The notes beneath the pieces were generated by a model. That model had not been told where the DNA came from, did no database searches, and saw only the letters and a list, made by a program, of their open reading frames with translations. DNA of 64,000 nucleotides from Dyella sp. ASV21 (GTDB lineage Bacteria > Pseudomonadota > Gammaproteobacteria > Xanthomonadales > Rhodanobacteraceae): assembly GCF_016428975.1 (NCBI RefSeq), contig NZ_JAELTT010000006.1, positions 47,814-111,813 on the forward strand. Direction: 5' to 3'. A program made the position numbers and the translations under genes. Position 1 is the stretch's first letter, and every line of letters starts with the position of its first letter. Positions 8,894-16,880 of this stretch are shown in pieces.

Positions 8894-9118
8894 TCCAGGG
8901 ATCTCCGCACGTCTCTCTGTACACGGCACTAAGACAGTCGCCGGAGACCCTTACGCCACGGGAGATTCCCGAAGAATCGCGTCGTGAGAGGGGTCGGCCA
9001 GCGCCGAAGCCACCGATGGTACTTGCTCGCGCGCCTGAACGCCATCCGGCCGTAAAGGTGGCCCGACGAGGCCCTTCCAGACGCCCACGAATGGCGTCCG
9101 GCAAGGCCTGGCGGGGGA

Positions 9119-9760
9119 TCAGACGATCCCCAGCTCCAGCGCCTTGAGCACCGCCCGGGTGCGATCGCGGACGCCCAGCTTGGAAAGGATGTTGGAGACA
9201 TGGTTCTTGACCGTGCCTTCGGCCACTTTCAGGGAGTTGGCGATCTCCTTGTTGCTGTAGCCGCCCGACAGCAGGCGCAGGATCTCGGTCTCGCGCTCGG
9301 TCAGCGGATCCGGCTGCTCCAGGCTGGTGAACTGGTTCTGCATGCGCCCCACCCCGGCCAGCAGGCGCTGGGTGACCATCGGAGCCACCAGCGACCCGCC
9401 GGCAGCCACGGTACGAACTGCCTCCACCAACTGCTCCAGCGAGACATCCTTGAGCAGGTAGCCGCGGGCGCCGGCCTTCAGGCCCTGCAGTACCAGCTGA
9501 TCGTCGTCGAAGGTGGTGAGGATGATGGTTGGCGGCAGCTCGTTGCGCGCCGACAGCGCCTGCAGCACTTCGAGGCCGCTCATGCTGGGCATGCGCAGGT
9601 CCAGCAACACCACGTCGGGCTTGACCCGGGGAATGTCCTGCACGGCCTGGGTGCCATCGGCACACTCGGCCACTACACGGATGTCCTCCGCCAAGTCCAA
9701 CAGGGAACGGACACCCTGGCGAACCAGGTTCTGGTCGTCGACAAGACAGACGGAAATCAT
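9119..9760 (-). CDS. NarL/LuxR-type response regulator
   Basis: A 213-residue protein. The receiver domain has the acidic pocket at Asp8-Asp9, phospho-acceptor Asp54 in VVLLDLRMP and the LLKD lysine. The C-terminal LuxR helix-turn-helix reads LTERETEILRLLSGGYSNKEIANSL with KNHVSNILSKL as recognition helix. It is transcribed 135 bases after the histidine kinase and is almost certainly its partner. The start at 9760 is taken because the receiver domain begins there (MISVCLVDDQ); the longer reading to 9808 adds a non-conserved leader. Confidence 0.92.
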   Translation of the reverse strand: MISVCLVDDQNLVRQGVRSLLDLAEDIRVVAECADGTQAVQDIPRVKPDVVLLDLRMPSMSGLEVLQALSARNELPPTIILTTFDDDQLVLQGLKAGARGYLLKDVSLEQLVEAVRTVAAGGSLVAPMVTQRLLAGVGRMQNQFTSLEQPDPLTERETEILRLLSGGYSNKEIANSLKVAEGTVKNHVSNILSKLGVRDRTRAVLKALELGIV

Positions 9761-9895
9761 CGCGGATCCTCGAAGCGGTTGTGGCCTGCGTGCAATGCCC
9801 GCGGCCAACGGGGAAGAACGATGCGACTATCTAGGAGCCTCACGGGGACTCCAAGCAGCGCATTTTGCCACGTCCCATCGATCAGACGGGAATTC

Positions 9896-11125
9896 TTACA
9901 GCATGCCCAGCGCCGGCGGCTCGAACCGTGACGGCGTGTGCGCCAGCTCTTGCACCTCCCCCAGCGGCAAGCGCACGGTGAGCGCAAATCCCTGGCTGAT
10001 GGCCGGGTCCACCATGACGCTACCCTCGAACTCGGAGAGACGCTCGCGCATGCCCGACAAGCCATTGCCCGGGCGGAAGTTGGCCACCCCCCGGCCATCG
10101 TCCCGCGCGGACAGCTCAAGAAGGTTGGCATTGATGTAGTCAAAGCGCAGCCACAGGTTGCGCGCGCCGGCATGGCGGGCTGTGTTGGTAATGATCTCCT
10201 GGGCGCAGCGCAGCAGCACCTGGGCGCGGCGCGGATCTTCCACGCTGAAGCGCGGCGGGGTTTCCACATGCACCCTCAGCCCCGGCACACCTTCGATCAG
10301 GCTGCGCAGCGCCTGCGTCAGGTCGATGGCGTCGTCCTGCCGCAACTCGCTCACCACCTCGCGTACGTCCGACAGCAGATGCTTGGCGGTCACCTGGGCC
10401 TTGTGTACATGCTCGGCTGCCTGCGGGTTGACCAGGTGGCTGGCCACTTCCAGGTTCAGGCTGAGCGCCGTCAGGTGATGGCCGACCAGATCGTGCAGGT
10501 CCCGTGCAATACGCATGCGCTCGGCGATACGGGTGGACTCGGCCAGCAGCGCCCGGGTGGCGCGCAGCTCGGAATTGAGCCGGCGCTGCACCTCGCGCTC
10601 TTCCGCCTGCAGGCTGGCGATCATCGAGATGAAGAACACCAGCGCGGAAATGCCCAGATACATACACACCTGAAGAAACGCCGTGACGATGGTCCAGCCC
10701 ATGTAGCTGGCGATGATCGGGATCAGCATCAGGTTCTGCAGCAGCATCCACAGCAGCCCCGCCCCTACCGGCAACTGCCAGGGCAACACCACCGCGATCA
10801 CCAGCATCAGCATGGCGGACAGGCCGCTTTGGCTGAACCAGCCCATGGCCACCGCCGAACCGGTAAGCACGACCAGGCCGAGCAGTTGGCCGATGGAGGG
10901 GAACCCGGTCTGTCGCGTCATGCCTGAGCGGCGCGTCAGCAGCAGGTAGGTCACGCCGAAGATCAGGTACGAGAGGATCCACCCCGAGATATTGGGGTTG
11001 CTCCACCACGCATTGACCTGCGCCAGTCCGCCGGGGCCCGAAAGCAACGGCAGCGCGACACACAGGTACGTGAACAGACCGGCGTAGCGAATGAGCCGGA
11101 TGTGATTGATGTTGGACCAGGCCAT
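9896..11125 (-). CDS. Sensor histidine kinase, DesK/LiaS-like (HisKA_3)
   Basis: A 409-residue kinase. About six hydrophobic segments fill residues 10-170 with very short loops, so the sensing is probably within the membrane, as in DesK. A coiled coil (EEREVQRRLNSELRATRALLAESTRIAERMR) links to the dimerisation motif RDLHDLVGHHLTAL with phospho-acceptor His211. The ATP-binding part has EIITNTARHA (N box) and DDGRGV (G box). It pairs with the downstream LuxR-type regulator. DesK/LiaS-type kinases sense membrane fluidity or cell-envelope stress; the actual signal here is inference. Confidence 0.9.
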   Translation of the reverse strand: MAWSNINHIRLIRYAGLFTYLCVALPLLSGPGGLAQVNAWWSNPNISGWILSYLIFGVTYLLLTRRSGMTRQTGFPSIGQLLGLVVLTGSAVAMGWFSQSGLSAMLMLVIAVVLPWQLPVGAGLLWMLLQNLMLIPIIASYMGWTIVTAFLQVCMYLGISALVFFISMIASLQAEEREVQRRLNSELRATRALLAESTRIAERMRIARDLHDLVGHHLTALSLNLEVASHLVNPQAAEHVHKAQVTAKHLLSDVREVVSELRQDDAIDLTQALRSLIEGVPGLRVHVETPPRFSVEDPRRAQVLLRCAQEIITNTARHAGARNLWLRFDYINANLLELSARDDGRGVANFRPGNGLSGMRERLSEFEGSVMVDPAISQGFALTVRLPLGEVQELAHTPSRFEPPALGML

Positions 11126-11336
11126 ACGCGCATCATTAGCTAGTCCCCAGCGTGGTGCAATGCGCGAGAAGTCACTCCCCCACCCCTGCCAAAAGCCATG
11201 GACGCTGGCGCTTTACAAAGGTTTTACATGGTGCGCCGTGATATGTGCGGCCGGCGGACGCATGTCATAATGCCGCCCGTCACGCGGGGCCGAACCACCG
11301 GTCTTGTCCTCGAATCACAATACTGCGGAGCAACGA

Positions 11337-11957
11337 ATGGCCCTTGCCATCCGCGACGTGCGCGAGCACGACCTGGATGCCGTACTGGCGCTCAACAATG
11401 CCGCCGGCCGCACCATCCTCGCCTTGGACGCTGCGCAGCTGCGTTACTTCTACGACCACGCGGATTACTTCCGGGTGGCCGAGATCGACGGACACCTCGC
11501 CGGGTTTCTGATCGCTTTGCGCCACGGCGGCAGTTACGACAGCCCGAACTACGTGTGGTTCAGCGAACACTATCCGGAGTTCGTCTATATCGACCGCATC
11601 GTCATCGCCAACGCCTACCGTCGCCACGGCCTGGGTCGCATTTTCTATTGCGATGTGACCAGCTATGCCGAAGTGCGGGTGCCCCTGCTCACCTGCGAGG
11701 TGTTCCTGGAGCCTCGCGACGACGTGGTGGTGCTGTTCCACGGCACCTACGGTTTCCAAGAGGTGGGGCAACAGCGCATGGGCAGCGAGGGTCCACAGGT
11801 CAGCCTGCTGGCCAAGGATTTGCCGAGCTACGCCTACGTGCGCGAAACCTATCTCGATCACGATGGCTTGCCCGACCAGCCCTGGCTGGCGGAGCGCCCT
11901 CGCCCTTTTCACCCTGATGCCAGCCCCCGTCATCAAGCCGGAGAGCTGCGCCCGTGA
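11337..11957 (+). CDS. GNAT-family N-acetyltransferase
   Basis: A 206-residue protein with the GNAT pattern: an N-terminal strand-helix (MALAIRDVREHDLDAVLALNNAAG), a central strand EFVYIDRIVIA and the acetyl-CoA loop RRHGLGR. Its stop overlaps the GTG start of minC by 4 bases, so it is in the same transcript as minCDE. The substrate is unknown. The ATG at 11337 is preceded by CGGAG; the in-frame start at 11304 has no such site. The 11126-11336 interval carries the divergent promoters for this operon and the kinase gene, but I could not fix good -35/-10 pairs. Confidence 0.85.
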   Translation: MALAIRDVREHDLDAVLALNNAAGRTILALDAAQLRYFYDHADYFRVAEIDGHLAGFLIALRHGGSYDSPNYVWFSEHYPEFVYIDRIVIANAYRRHGLGRIFYCDVTSYAEVRVPLLTCEVFLEPRDDVVVLFHGTYGFQEVGQQRMGSEGPQVSLLAKDLPSYAYVRETYLDHDGLPDQPWLAERPRPFHPDASPRHQAGELRP

Positions 11958-12724
11958 ATGCCCGAATGGACACCCAAGACGCTTGCGACCTGCGCTTCGG
12001 CCAGGTGGGCATTGCCAACGTACGCATCCGCCGCGTTGACGCGGCCGCGCTCTGCGAGGAGCTGGAGCGCCGCGTGCGCGCCGCCCCGCAGCTGTTTTCC
12101 CGCGCCGCCGTGGTGCTGGACCTGAGCCACCTGCTCGACCTGCCCGACGATGGCACCGTCGATGCCCTGCTGGAGGCGGTACGCAGTGCCGGCATGCTGC
12201 CCGTGGGCCTGGCCTATGGCACCAGCGATGTCGAGGCGCTGTCGCGCCGCATGGGCTTGCCGCTGATCGCCAAGTTCCGCGCGGCCTATGAACCGGCCGA
12301 TGGCGGCAGCATCGCCCCGCCGGCACCTGCCCCCGCATCGGAACCGCCACGCCGCGCCGAACCCGCGCGCACGGAGCCCGCCGCCAGCGCGCCCACGCTC
12401 GGCGCGCAGCACTTCGACGGCACGGTGCGCTCGGGCCAACAGGTCTATGCGCGCGATCGCGACCTGGTGGTTACCGGCGCCATCGCCAACGGCGCCGAAG
12501 TGATCGCCGACGGCAGCATTCACATCTACGGCAACCTGCGTGGCCGCGCCATGGCTGGCGCACAGGGCGATGAGAAGGCTCGCATCTATATTTCCGACTT
12601 CCGCGCGGAACTGGTGGCCATTGCCGGCCACTACCGCGTGTTCGAACAAATTCCGAAAGACCTGGAAGGCCAGTCTGTGCAATGCTGGCTCGACGGTGAA
12701 AAACTGCTGATCGCCAAGCTTTGA
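11954..12724 (+). CDS. minC: Septum site-determining protein MinC
   Basis: A 256-residue protein with an N-terminal FtsZ-interacting domain, a Pro/Ala-rich linker (residues about 115-145) and a C-terminal beta-helix domain (VTGAIANGAEVIADGSIHIYGNLRGRAMAG) that binds MinD and dimerises. MinC blocks FtsZ ring formation away from midcell when brought to the membrane by MinD. The start codon is GTG, overlapping the GNAT stop; an internal ATG at 11966 is possible. It is followed by minD and minE in the usual order. Confidence 0.97.
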   Translation: MNARMDTQDACDLRFGQVGIANVRIRRVDAAALCEELERRVRAAPQLFSRAAVVLDLSHLLDLPDDGTVDALLEAVRSAGMLPVGLAYGTSDVEALSRRMGLPLIAKFRAAYEPADGGSIAPPAPAPASEPPRRAEPARTEPAASAPTLGAQHFDGTVRSGQQVYARDRDLVVTGAIANGAEVIADGSIHIYGNLRGRAMAGAQGDEKARIYISDFRAELVAIAGHYRVFEQIPKDLEGQSVQCWLDGEKLLIAKL

Positions 12725-12767
12725 CGATCAACCATTACTACTACAAAGAATCATGCGGAGATGAGCC

Positions 12768-13583
12768 TTGACTGCTGAGATTATCGTTGTCACCTCGGGC
12801 AAGGGCGGCGTCGGCAAGACCACTACCAGCGCTTCACTGGCCACTGGCCTGGCCATCGCCGGCAAGAAGGTTGCAGTGATCGACTTCGACGTCGGACTGC
12901 GTAATCTGGATTTGATCATGGGCTGCGAGCGGCGCGTGGTGTACGACTTCGTCAACGTCGTGCACGGTGAAGCCACGCTCAAGCAGGCCCTTATCAAGGA
13001 CAAGCGCTACGAGAACCTCTACGTACTGGCCGCCAGCCAGACGCGTGACAAGGACGCGCTCACCCAAGAGGGCGTGGAAAAAGTGCTCGAGGAACTCGGC
13101 AAGGAAGGCTTCGACTTCGTCGTGTGCGACTCCCCTGCCGGCATCGAAAAGGGCGCCCATCTGGCGATGTACTTCGCCGATCACGCCGTGGTCGTGGTGA
13201 ACCCGGAAGTCTCCTCGGTGCGCGACTCGGACCGCATCCTGGGCCTGCTCGCCAGCAAAACCCGCCGCGCGGAGCGCGGTGACGGCGCCATCAAGCAGCA
13301 CCTGCTGCTCACCCGCTACAACCCGGCACGCGTTGCCGTGGGCGAGATGCTCAGCGTCAAGGACGTCGAGGAGATCCTCGGCATCAACGTGGTGGGCGTG
13401 ATCCCCGAGTCGGAGAACGTGCTGGCTGCGTCCAACGCTGGCGTGCCGGTCATCCTCGATGACAACTCGTTCGCCGGCCAGGCGTACAGCGACACGGTCG
13501 CCCGCATTCTCGGCGAGGAACGTGCCCTGCGCTTCCTCGAAGTGCCCAAGAAGGGCTTCTTCCAGCGCGTATTCGGAGGCTGA
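12768..13583 (+). CDS. minD: Septum site-determining ATPase MinD
   Basis: A 271-residue ParA-type ATPase with deviant Walker A KGGVGKTT (residues 12-19), switch regions (DFDVGLRNLDL and CDSPAGIE) and a C-terminal amphipathic membrane-targeting helix (KKGFFQRVFGG). It oscillates between poles with MinE and recruits MinC. The start is TTG: the ATG at 12753 is in frame but meets TGA three codons later, and the ATG at 12761 is out of frame. A GGAG site lies just upstream. The gap to minC is 43 bases. Confidence 0.97.
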   Translation: MTAEIIVVTSGKGGVGKTTTSASLATGLAIAGKKVAVIDFDVGLRNLDLIMGCERRVVYDFVNVVHGEATLKQALIKDKRYENLYVLAASQTRDKDALTQEGVEKVLEELGKEGFDFVVCDSPAGIEKGAHLAMYFADHAVVVVNPEVSSVRDSDRILGLLASKTRRAERGDGAIKQHLLLTRYNPARVAVGEMLSVKDVEEILGINVVGVIPESENVLAASNAGVPVILDDNSFAGQAYSDTVARILGEERALRFLEVPKKGFFQRVFGG

Positions 13584-13588
13584 TCGCG

Positions 13589-13858
13589 ATGGGTATTCTT
13601 GATTTCCTGAAGCGCAAGCCGGAACCCACCGCTGCGGTCGCCAAGGAGCGTCTTCGCATCATCGTGGCTCAGGAGCGCTCCACTCGCGGCGCCCCCGACT
13701 ACCTGCCGTTGCTGCGCAACGAGCTGCTCGAAGTGATCAAGAAATACGTCCACGTCGACCTCGAAGCCATCAACATCAACGTCGAGCGCGACAGCGGACA
13801 CGAAATCCTCGAGCTTTCCGTAGCACTGCCCGACCACGCCGAGGCCAAGCCCGGCTGA
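13589..13858 (+). CDS. minE: Cell division topological specificity factor MinE
   Basis: An 89-residue protein. The N-terminal MGILDFLKRK membrane/MinD-binding segment and the RLRIIVAQERSTRG contact helix are followed by the dimerisation domain, with NELLEVIKKYV and the IELSVALP-like final strand (LELSVALPD). MinE stimulates MinD ATPase and confines MinC action to the poles. It starts 5 bases after minD and ends the min operon; tandem hairpins follow. Confidence 0.97.
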   Translation: MGILDFLKRKPEPTAAVAKERLRIIVAQERSTRGAPDYLPLLRNELLEVIKKYVHVDLEAININVERDSGHEILELSVALPDHAEAKPG

Positions 13859-13865
13859 TCTCCGT

Positions 13866-13916
13866 GGCGCGGGCCCTCCGCGCCCCGTCTTTACGTCGCC
13901 GCCGGCTGGCGGCGAC
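13866..13916 (+). terminator. Tandem terminator hairpins after minE
   Basis: Two stem-loops follow the minE stop. The first is 13866-13884: a 7-bp GC stem (GGCGCGG with CCGCGCC) followed by ccgtcttt. The second is 13895-13916: a perfect 9-bp stem GTCGCCGCC / GGCGGCGAC around GGCT, followed by TCTTCT. They probably end the GNAT-minCDE transcript. The T tracts are short, so read-through into the next gene is possible. Confidence 0.6.
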
Positions 13917-13927
13917 TCTTCTGGCCT

Positions 13928-14443
13928 ATGTTGCACGACACTCACCGCGTCCCCGACGAAACCAGCGTCATGCGCCTGGCCACACTGGGCTTTGACGCGC
14001 CCACCGCCCTGCTAGGCCGCTACGGCCTGCAGTTGGAGCGCGTGGCGCCCGACCAAGCCATTCCCGGCAGTTATTGGGGCGAGAGCGAGGCCGGCATCAT
14101 CGGCACCACCGTGTATGCACGCGATGACACACCGGTGCACTCCCTGCTGCACGAGGCCGGCCACCTGATCGTGTTGCCGCCTGAACGGCGCGCCGAAGTC
14201 CACACTGACGCCACCGACTCGATCGACGAAGAAGACGCCACCTGCTACCTGCAAATCGTGCTGGCCGACCTGCTGCCTGGCGTAGGTCGTGCGCGCCTGC
14301 AGGCGGACATGGACGCGTGGGGCTACTCGTTCCGGCTGGGTTCGGCACGCGCGTGGTTCGAGGAGGATGCAGCCAATGCACGCGAATGGCTGCAGCAACA
14401 AGGGCTTTTGGACACGCAAGGGTTACCGCTGTTTCCCCATTGA
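13928..14443 (+). CDS. Putative metallo-hydrolase with HEAGH motif
   Basis: A 171-residue soluble protein without signal peptide. Residues 75-79 read HEAGH inside VHSLLHEAGHLIVLPP, the HExxH zinc pattern of gluzincin-type metalloproteases. An acidic stretch DSIDEEDATCYLQ follows near residue 100 and could give the third ligand. I cannot place it in a named family. It stands 70 bases past minE in the same direction. The protein may be a peptidase or a degenerate relative. Confidence 0.6.
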   Translation: MLHDTHRVPDETSVMRLATLGFDAPTALLGRYGLQLERVAPDQAIPGSYWGESEAGIIGTTVYARDDTPVHSLLHEAGHLIVLPPERRAEVHTDATDSIDEEDATCYLQIVLADLLPGVGRARLQADMDAWGYSFRLGSARAWFEEDAANAREWLQQQGLLDTQGLPLFPH

Positions 14444-14551
14444 GGGCGCTTGCTCGTCCCTATGGAGACGGCACATCGGGCGCGTCGCCCTGCCCAAGTA
14501 TCCGATGCCCATCAGCCACCTCACCCCGCGCTCCATCGGCGCGAGCACGGC

Positions 14552-15820
14552 TCAATGCGGCTCCGCGATCTCTTCCTGCAGCGCCGCATCCGCGACATCG
14601 TCCCCCGGCAACATCGCCGGCGGCCGGCGCAGCAACCGACGGTACCAGTGCCAGGAAAGGCCACCGATCACCGTGAGCACGGTGGCACCCAGCGCCAGAT
14701 ACAGCATGTGACCAGACAACAGCGGCGACATCACGCCCGCCACGAATGCGCATAACAACAAGCTGGAGAACGCCTGTACCGACGACGCCCCGCCGCGCCG
14801 ATGCGGAAAGCGGTCCAGCAGCAGCAAGGTCAACGTGGGAAAGGCCAGCTGCACGCCAATGCCATGCAGCACCAGTGGCAGCATGGACCAGGGCAGCACG
14901 GGCTCACGCGTCACCAGCGCCGCCATCACGTGCAGCGCGCAGGCAAGCAACATCGCCGTATAACCCGCAGTCACGGTAAAGGCGACGCTGCGTCGATTCG
15001 CCATGCGTCCGGAAAACCACGCGCCCACCAACAAGCCAAGCACTACCGGCAGGAACAGCCACGGAAAGCCCTGCGCCGACAGGTGCAGCAGTTCGCGAAC
15101 GATGCGCGGAGCGGAGGAGATATACAGGAAGAGGCCGGCAAAATTCACCGAGCAGGAAATCAGCAGCGGCCAGAACAGGCGGTCCTGCCCGAAGCTCACA
15201 TAGCCGCGCACCAGGTTGCCCGGATGAAACGGCACGCGCGCCGCGGGCGGGTGCGTCTCCTCCAGGAACCGCATAAGCGCCAACGCCAGGAACAGAGTGA
15301 AGCCCATCAGCACCCAGAAGATGCCGTGCCAGCCATTGAGGAACAGCAACTGCGCACCGACGATAGGTGCGATCACCGGGGCCACGCTGAAGATCATCAT
15401 CACCCGCGACATCATCTGTTGCGCCGCCGCCCCTTCCAGACTGTCGCGCACGATCGCGCGCCCCACCACCAGGCCGGCGCCCGCACAGGCGCCCTGCAGG
15501 GAACGGCATGCCAGCAACATCGGATAGGAGGTCGCCATCGCCGCCCCCGCCGAAGCCAGCGCATAGACCAGGATGCCGGTGACGATGACCGGCTTGCGTC
15601 CGATCGCATCGGAAATCGCACCATGGAACAGGCTCATCGCCGCATAGGTGATCAGGTACACGCTGATCATCTGCTGCAGTTGGATGCTGTCCACGCCAAA
15701 GCGCTCGCCAATCAGCGGGAACGCGGGGAACACCGCATCGATCGAGAACGGGCCGATCATGGACAGGCCCGCCAGCAGCCACGGCAGGCTGCGCCGAACG
15801 GGGCGCGAGGTTGAACTCAT
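14552..15820 (-). CDS. Bcr/CflA-type MFS drug-resistance transporter
   Basis: A 422-residue protein with 12 predicted membrane helices. Helix 1 region SMIGPFSIDAVFPAFPLIGERF matches the Bcr/CflA D-x-Y/F-x-P-A-F/L-P signature. The A-loop SDAIGRKPVIVTG is the MFS motif between helices 2 and 3, and motif C-like residues follow in helix 5 (SVAPVIAPIVGA). Proteins of this group export drugs or small peptides in exchange for protons. The start at 15820 (MSSTSRPVRRSLPW) puts the first helix at the usual distance; the longer reading to 15898 adds a leader. Confidence 0.9.
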   Translation of the reverse strand: MSSTSRPVRRSLPWLLAGLSMIGPFSIDAVFPAFPLIGERFGVDSIQLQQMISVYLITYAAMSLFHGAISDAIGRKPVIVTGILVYALASAGAAMATSYPMLLACRSLQGACAGAGLVVGRAIVRDSLEGAAAQQMMSRVMMIFSVAPVIAPIVGAQLLFLNGWHGIFWVLMGFTLFLALALMRFLEETHPPAARVPFHPGNLVRGYVSFGQDRLFWPLLISCSVNFAGLFLYISSAPRIVRELLHLSAQGFPWLFLPVVLGLLVGAWFSGRMANRRSVAFTVTAGYTAMLLACALHVMAALVTREPVLPWSMLPLVLHGIGVQLAFPTLTLLLLDRFPHRRGGASSVQAFSSLLLCAFVAGVMSPLLSGHMLYLALGATVLTVIGGLSWHWYRRLLRRPPAMLPGDDVADAALQEEIAEPH

Positions 15821-15915
15821 GGCAATGACACGGCGGCGAGGAAAGCCGAGTATAGCGGCCACCGCCCTGGGCCCGAGCCATGACGATTGGCCAGTCATCC
15901 GCTAGCATGCGACCC

Positions 15916-16002
15916 AAGGAGATGGCATGCCTCCCGCTCCGCCACGGCCGTGCGCCCGCACGGTCAGGCCGGACGAACCACCTTCGGGTTGATGATGCCT
16001 GC
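15916..16002 (+). promoter_or_regulatory. Fluoride riboswitch (crcB motif)
   Basis: The aptamer core is readable. GGAG (15918-15921) and CTCC (15931-15934) enclose ATGGCATGC. GGCAT at 15924-15928 can pair with ATGCC at 15995-15999, which lies in the hallmark TGATGATGCCTGC block just after a small AACC...GGTT hairpin. This combination of GATG-type conserved bases and the long-range pairing is the crcB-motif pseudoknot that binds fluoride. It stands directly upstream of crcB. A CCGGA-GCT-TCCGG hairpin (16007-16019) follows and may be part of the expression platform. Confidence 0.82.
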
Positions 16003-16076
16003 ACCACCGGAGCTTCCGGGGCGCAGGCGTGTGCCTGTTTCCGGGAAGTCCACTGACTTTTGAGGAGACCGACATC

Positions 16077-16463
16077 GTGGGCTTTACTGGATTTATCGCG
16101 GTCGGCGTGGGCGGCGCACTGGGCTGTTGGCTGCGCTGGACCCTCGGCGTACTGTTCAACCCCCTGTTTCCGACCGTGCCCCTGGGCACGTTGGCCGCCA
16201 ACCTGATGGGCGGCCTGTTGATGGGCGTGGTGCTGGGCGTGTTCGATCACTTCCAGACCCTTCCGCCTGAGCTGCGACTGTTCGCGGCCACGGGCTTCCT
16301 CGGTGGCCTTACCACGTTCTCCACCTTTTCCGCGGAATCGACCACGCTGCTGCTGCGCCAGCAGTACCTGTGGTTCGGCGGGCATCTGGCCCTGCACCTG
16401 GTGGGCTCGATCGCCATGACCGTCTCGGGCATCGCCCTGACCCGCGTCGTATTGCGCAGCTAG
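16077..16463 (+). CDS. crcB: Fluoride channel CrcB/Fluc
   Basis: A 128-residue membrane protein with four helices. Conserved parts are GCWLRWTLG in helix 1, GTLAANLMGG in helix 2 and GFLGGLTTFSTFSAE in helix 3, the last being the Fluc sodium/fluoride polytrack region. It works as an antiparallel dimer to let fluoride out of the cell. The start is GTG at 16077 with a GAGGAG site 10 bases upstream. A fluoride riboswitch precedes it, and a DUF190 gene follows after 10 bases. Confidence 0.95.
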   Translation: MGFTGFIAVGVGGALGCWLRWTLGVLFNPLFPTVPLGTLAANLMGGLLMGVVLGVFDHFQTLPPELRLFAATGFLGGLTTFSTFSAESTTLLLRQQYLWFGGHLALHLVGSIAMTVSGIALTRVVLRS

Positions 16464-16473
16464 GAGAGTCGCC

Positions 16474-16824
16474 ATGAACCTCCCGAACGTTAGACAAGGC
16501 GTGCAGCTAGCACTCTATTGCCACACACGGGCGCGGCATGATGGCGTGCTGACGTACGAATGGCTGCTGGAAATGGCCAAGAAGCAAGGCATCGGCGGCG
16601 GCTCGGCGTTTCGCGCCATCTGCGGCTACGGCCGGCACGGCGTGCTGCGCGAGGAGCAGTTCTTCGAACTCGCCGACGACCTGGCGATGAAGGTGGAGTT
16701 TCTGCTGACCGAGTCGCAAGCACAGACGCTGCTGGAGGCTGTCCGCGCGAGCGGTGTCGACGCGGTGTATGCAATCGCTCCCGCAAGCTTCGGTGCCCTG
16801 GGCAAACCCGCGACGCCGCCCTAG
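16474..16824 (+). CDS. DUF190 family protein
   Basis: A 116-residue soluble protein. It has the pattern YEWLLEMAKKQGIGGGSAFRAICGYGRHG typical of DUF190, a PII-like ferredoxin-fold family often encoded beside crcB. A regulatory role in fluoride handling is likely but unproven. It starts 10 bases after crcB behind an AGGAG site, so it should be under the same riboswitch. Family membership is clear; function is inference from context. Confidence 0.85.
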   Translation: MNLPNVRQGVQLALYCHTRARHDGVLTYEWLLEMAKKQGIGGGSAFRAICGYGRHGVLREEQFFELADDLAMKVEFLLTESQAQTLLEAVRASGVDAVYAIAPASFGALGKPATPP

Positions 16825-16880
16825 GACCAGCGTCGCCAGCCTGGGTTGTCCGCTTCATTTCCACGCGAAACGAGGATCGC

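Noticed and set aside
16560..16880. N-terminal extension of cfa
   Set aside because: It overlaps the DUF190 gene in another frame; the ATG at 16881 gives the normal protein.
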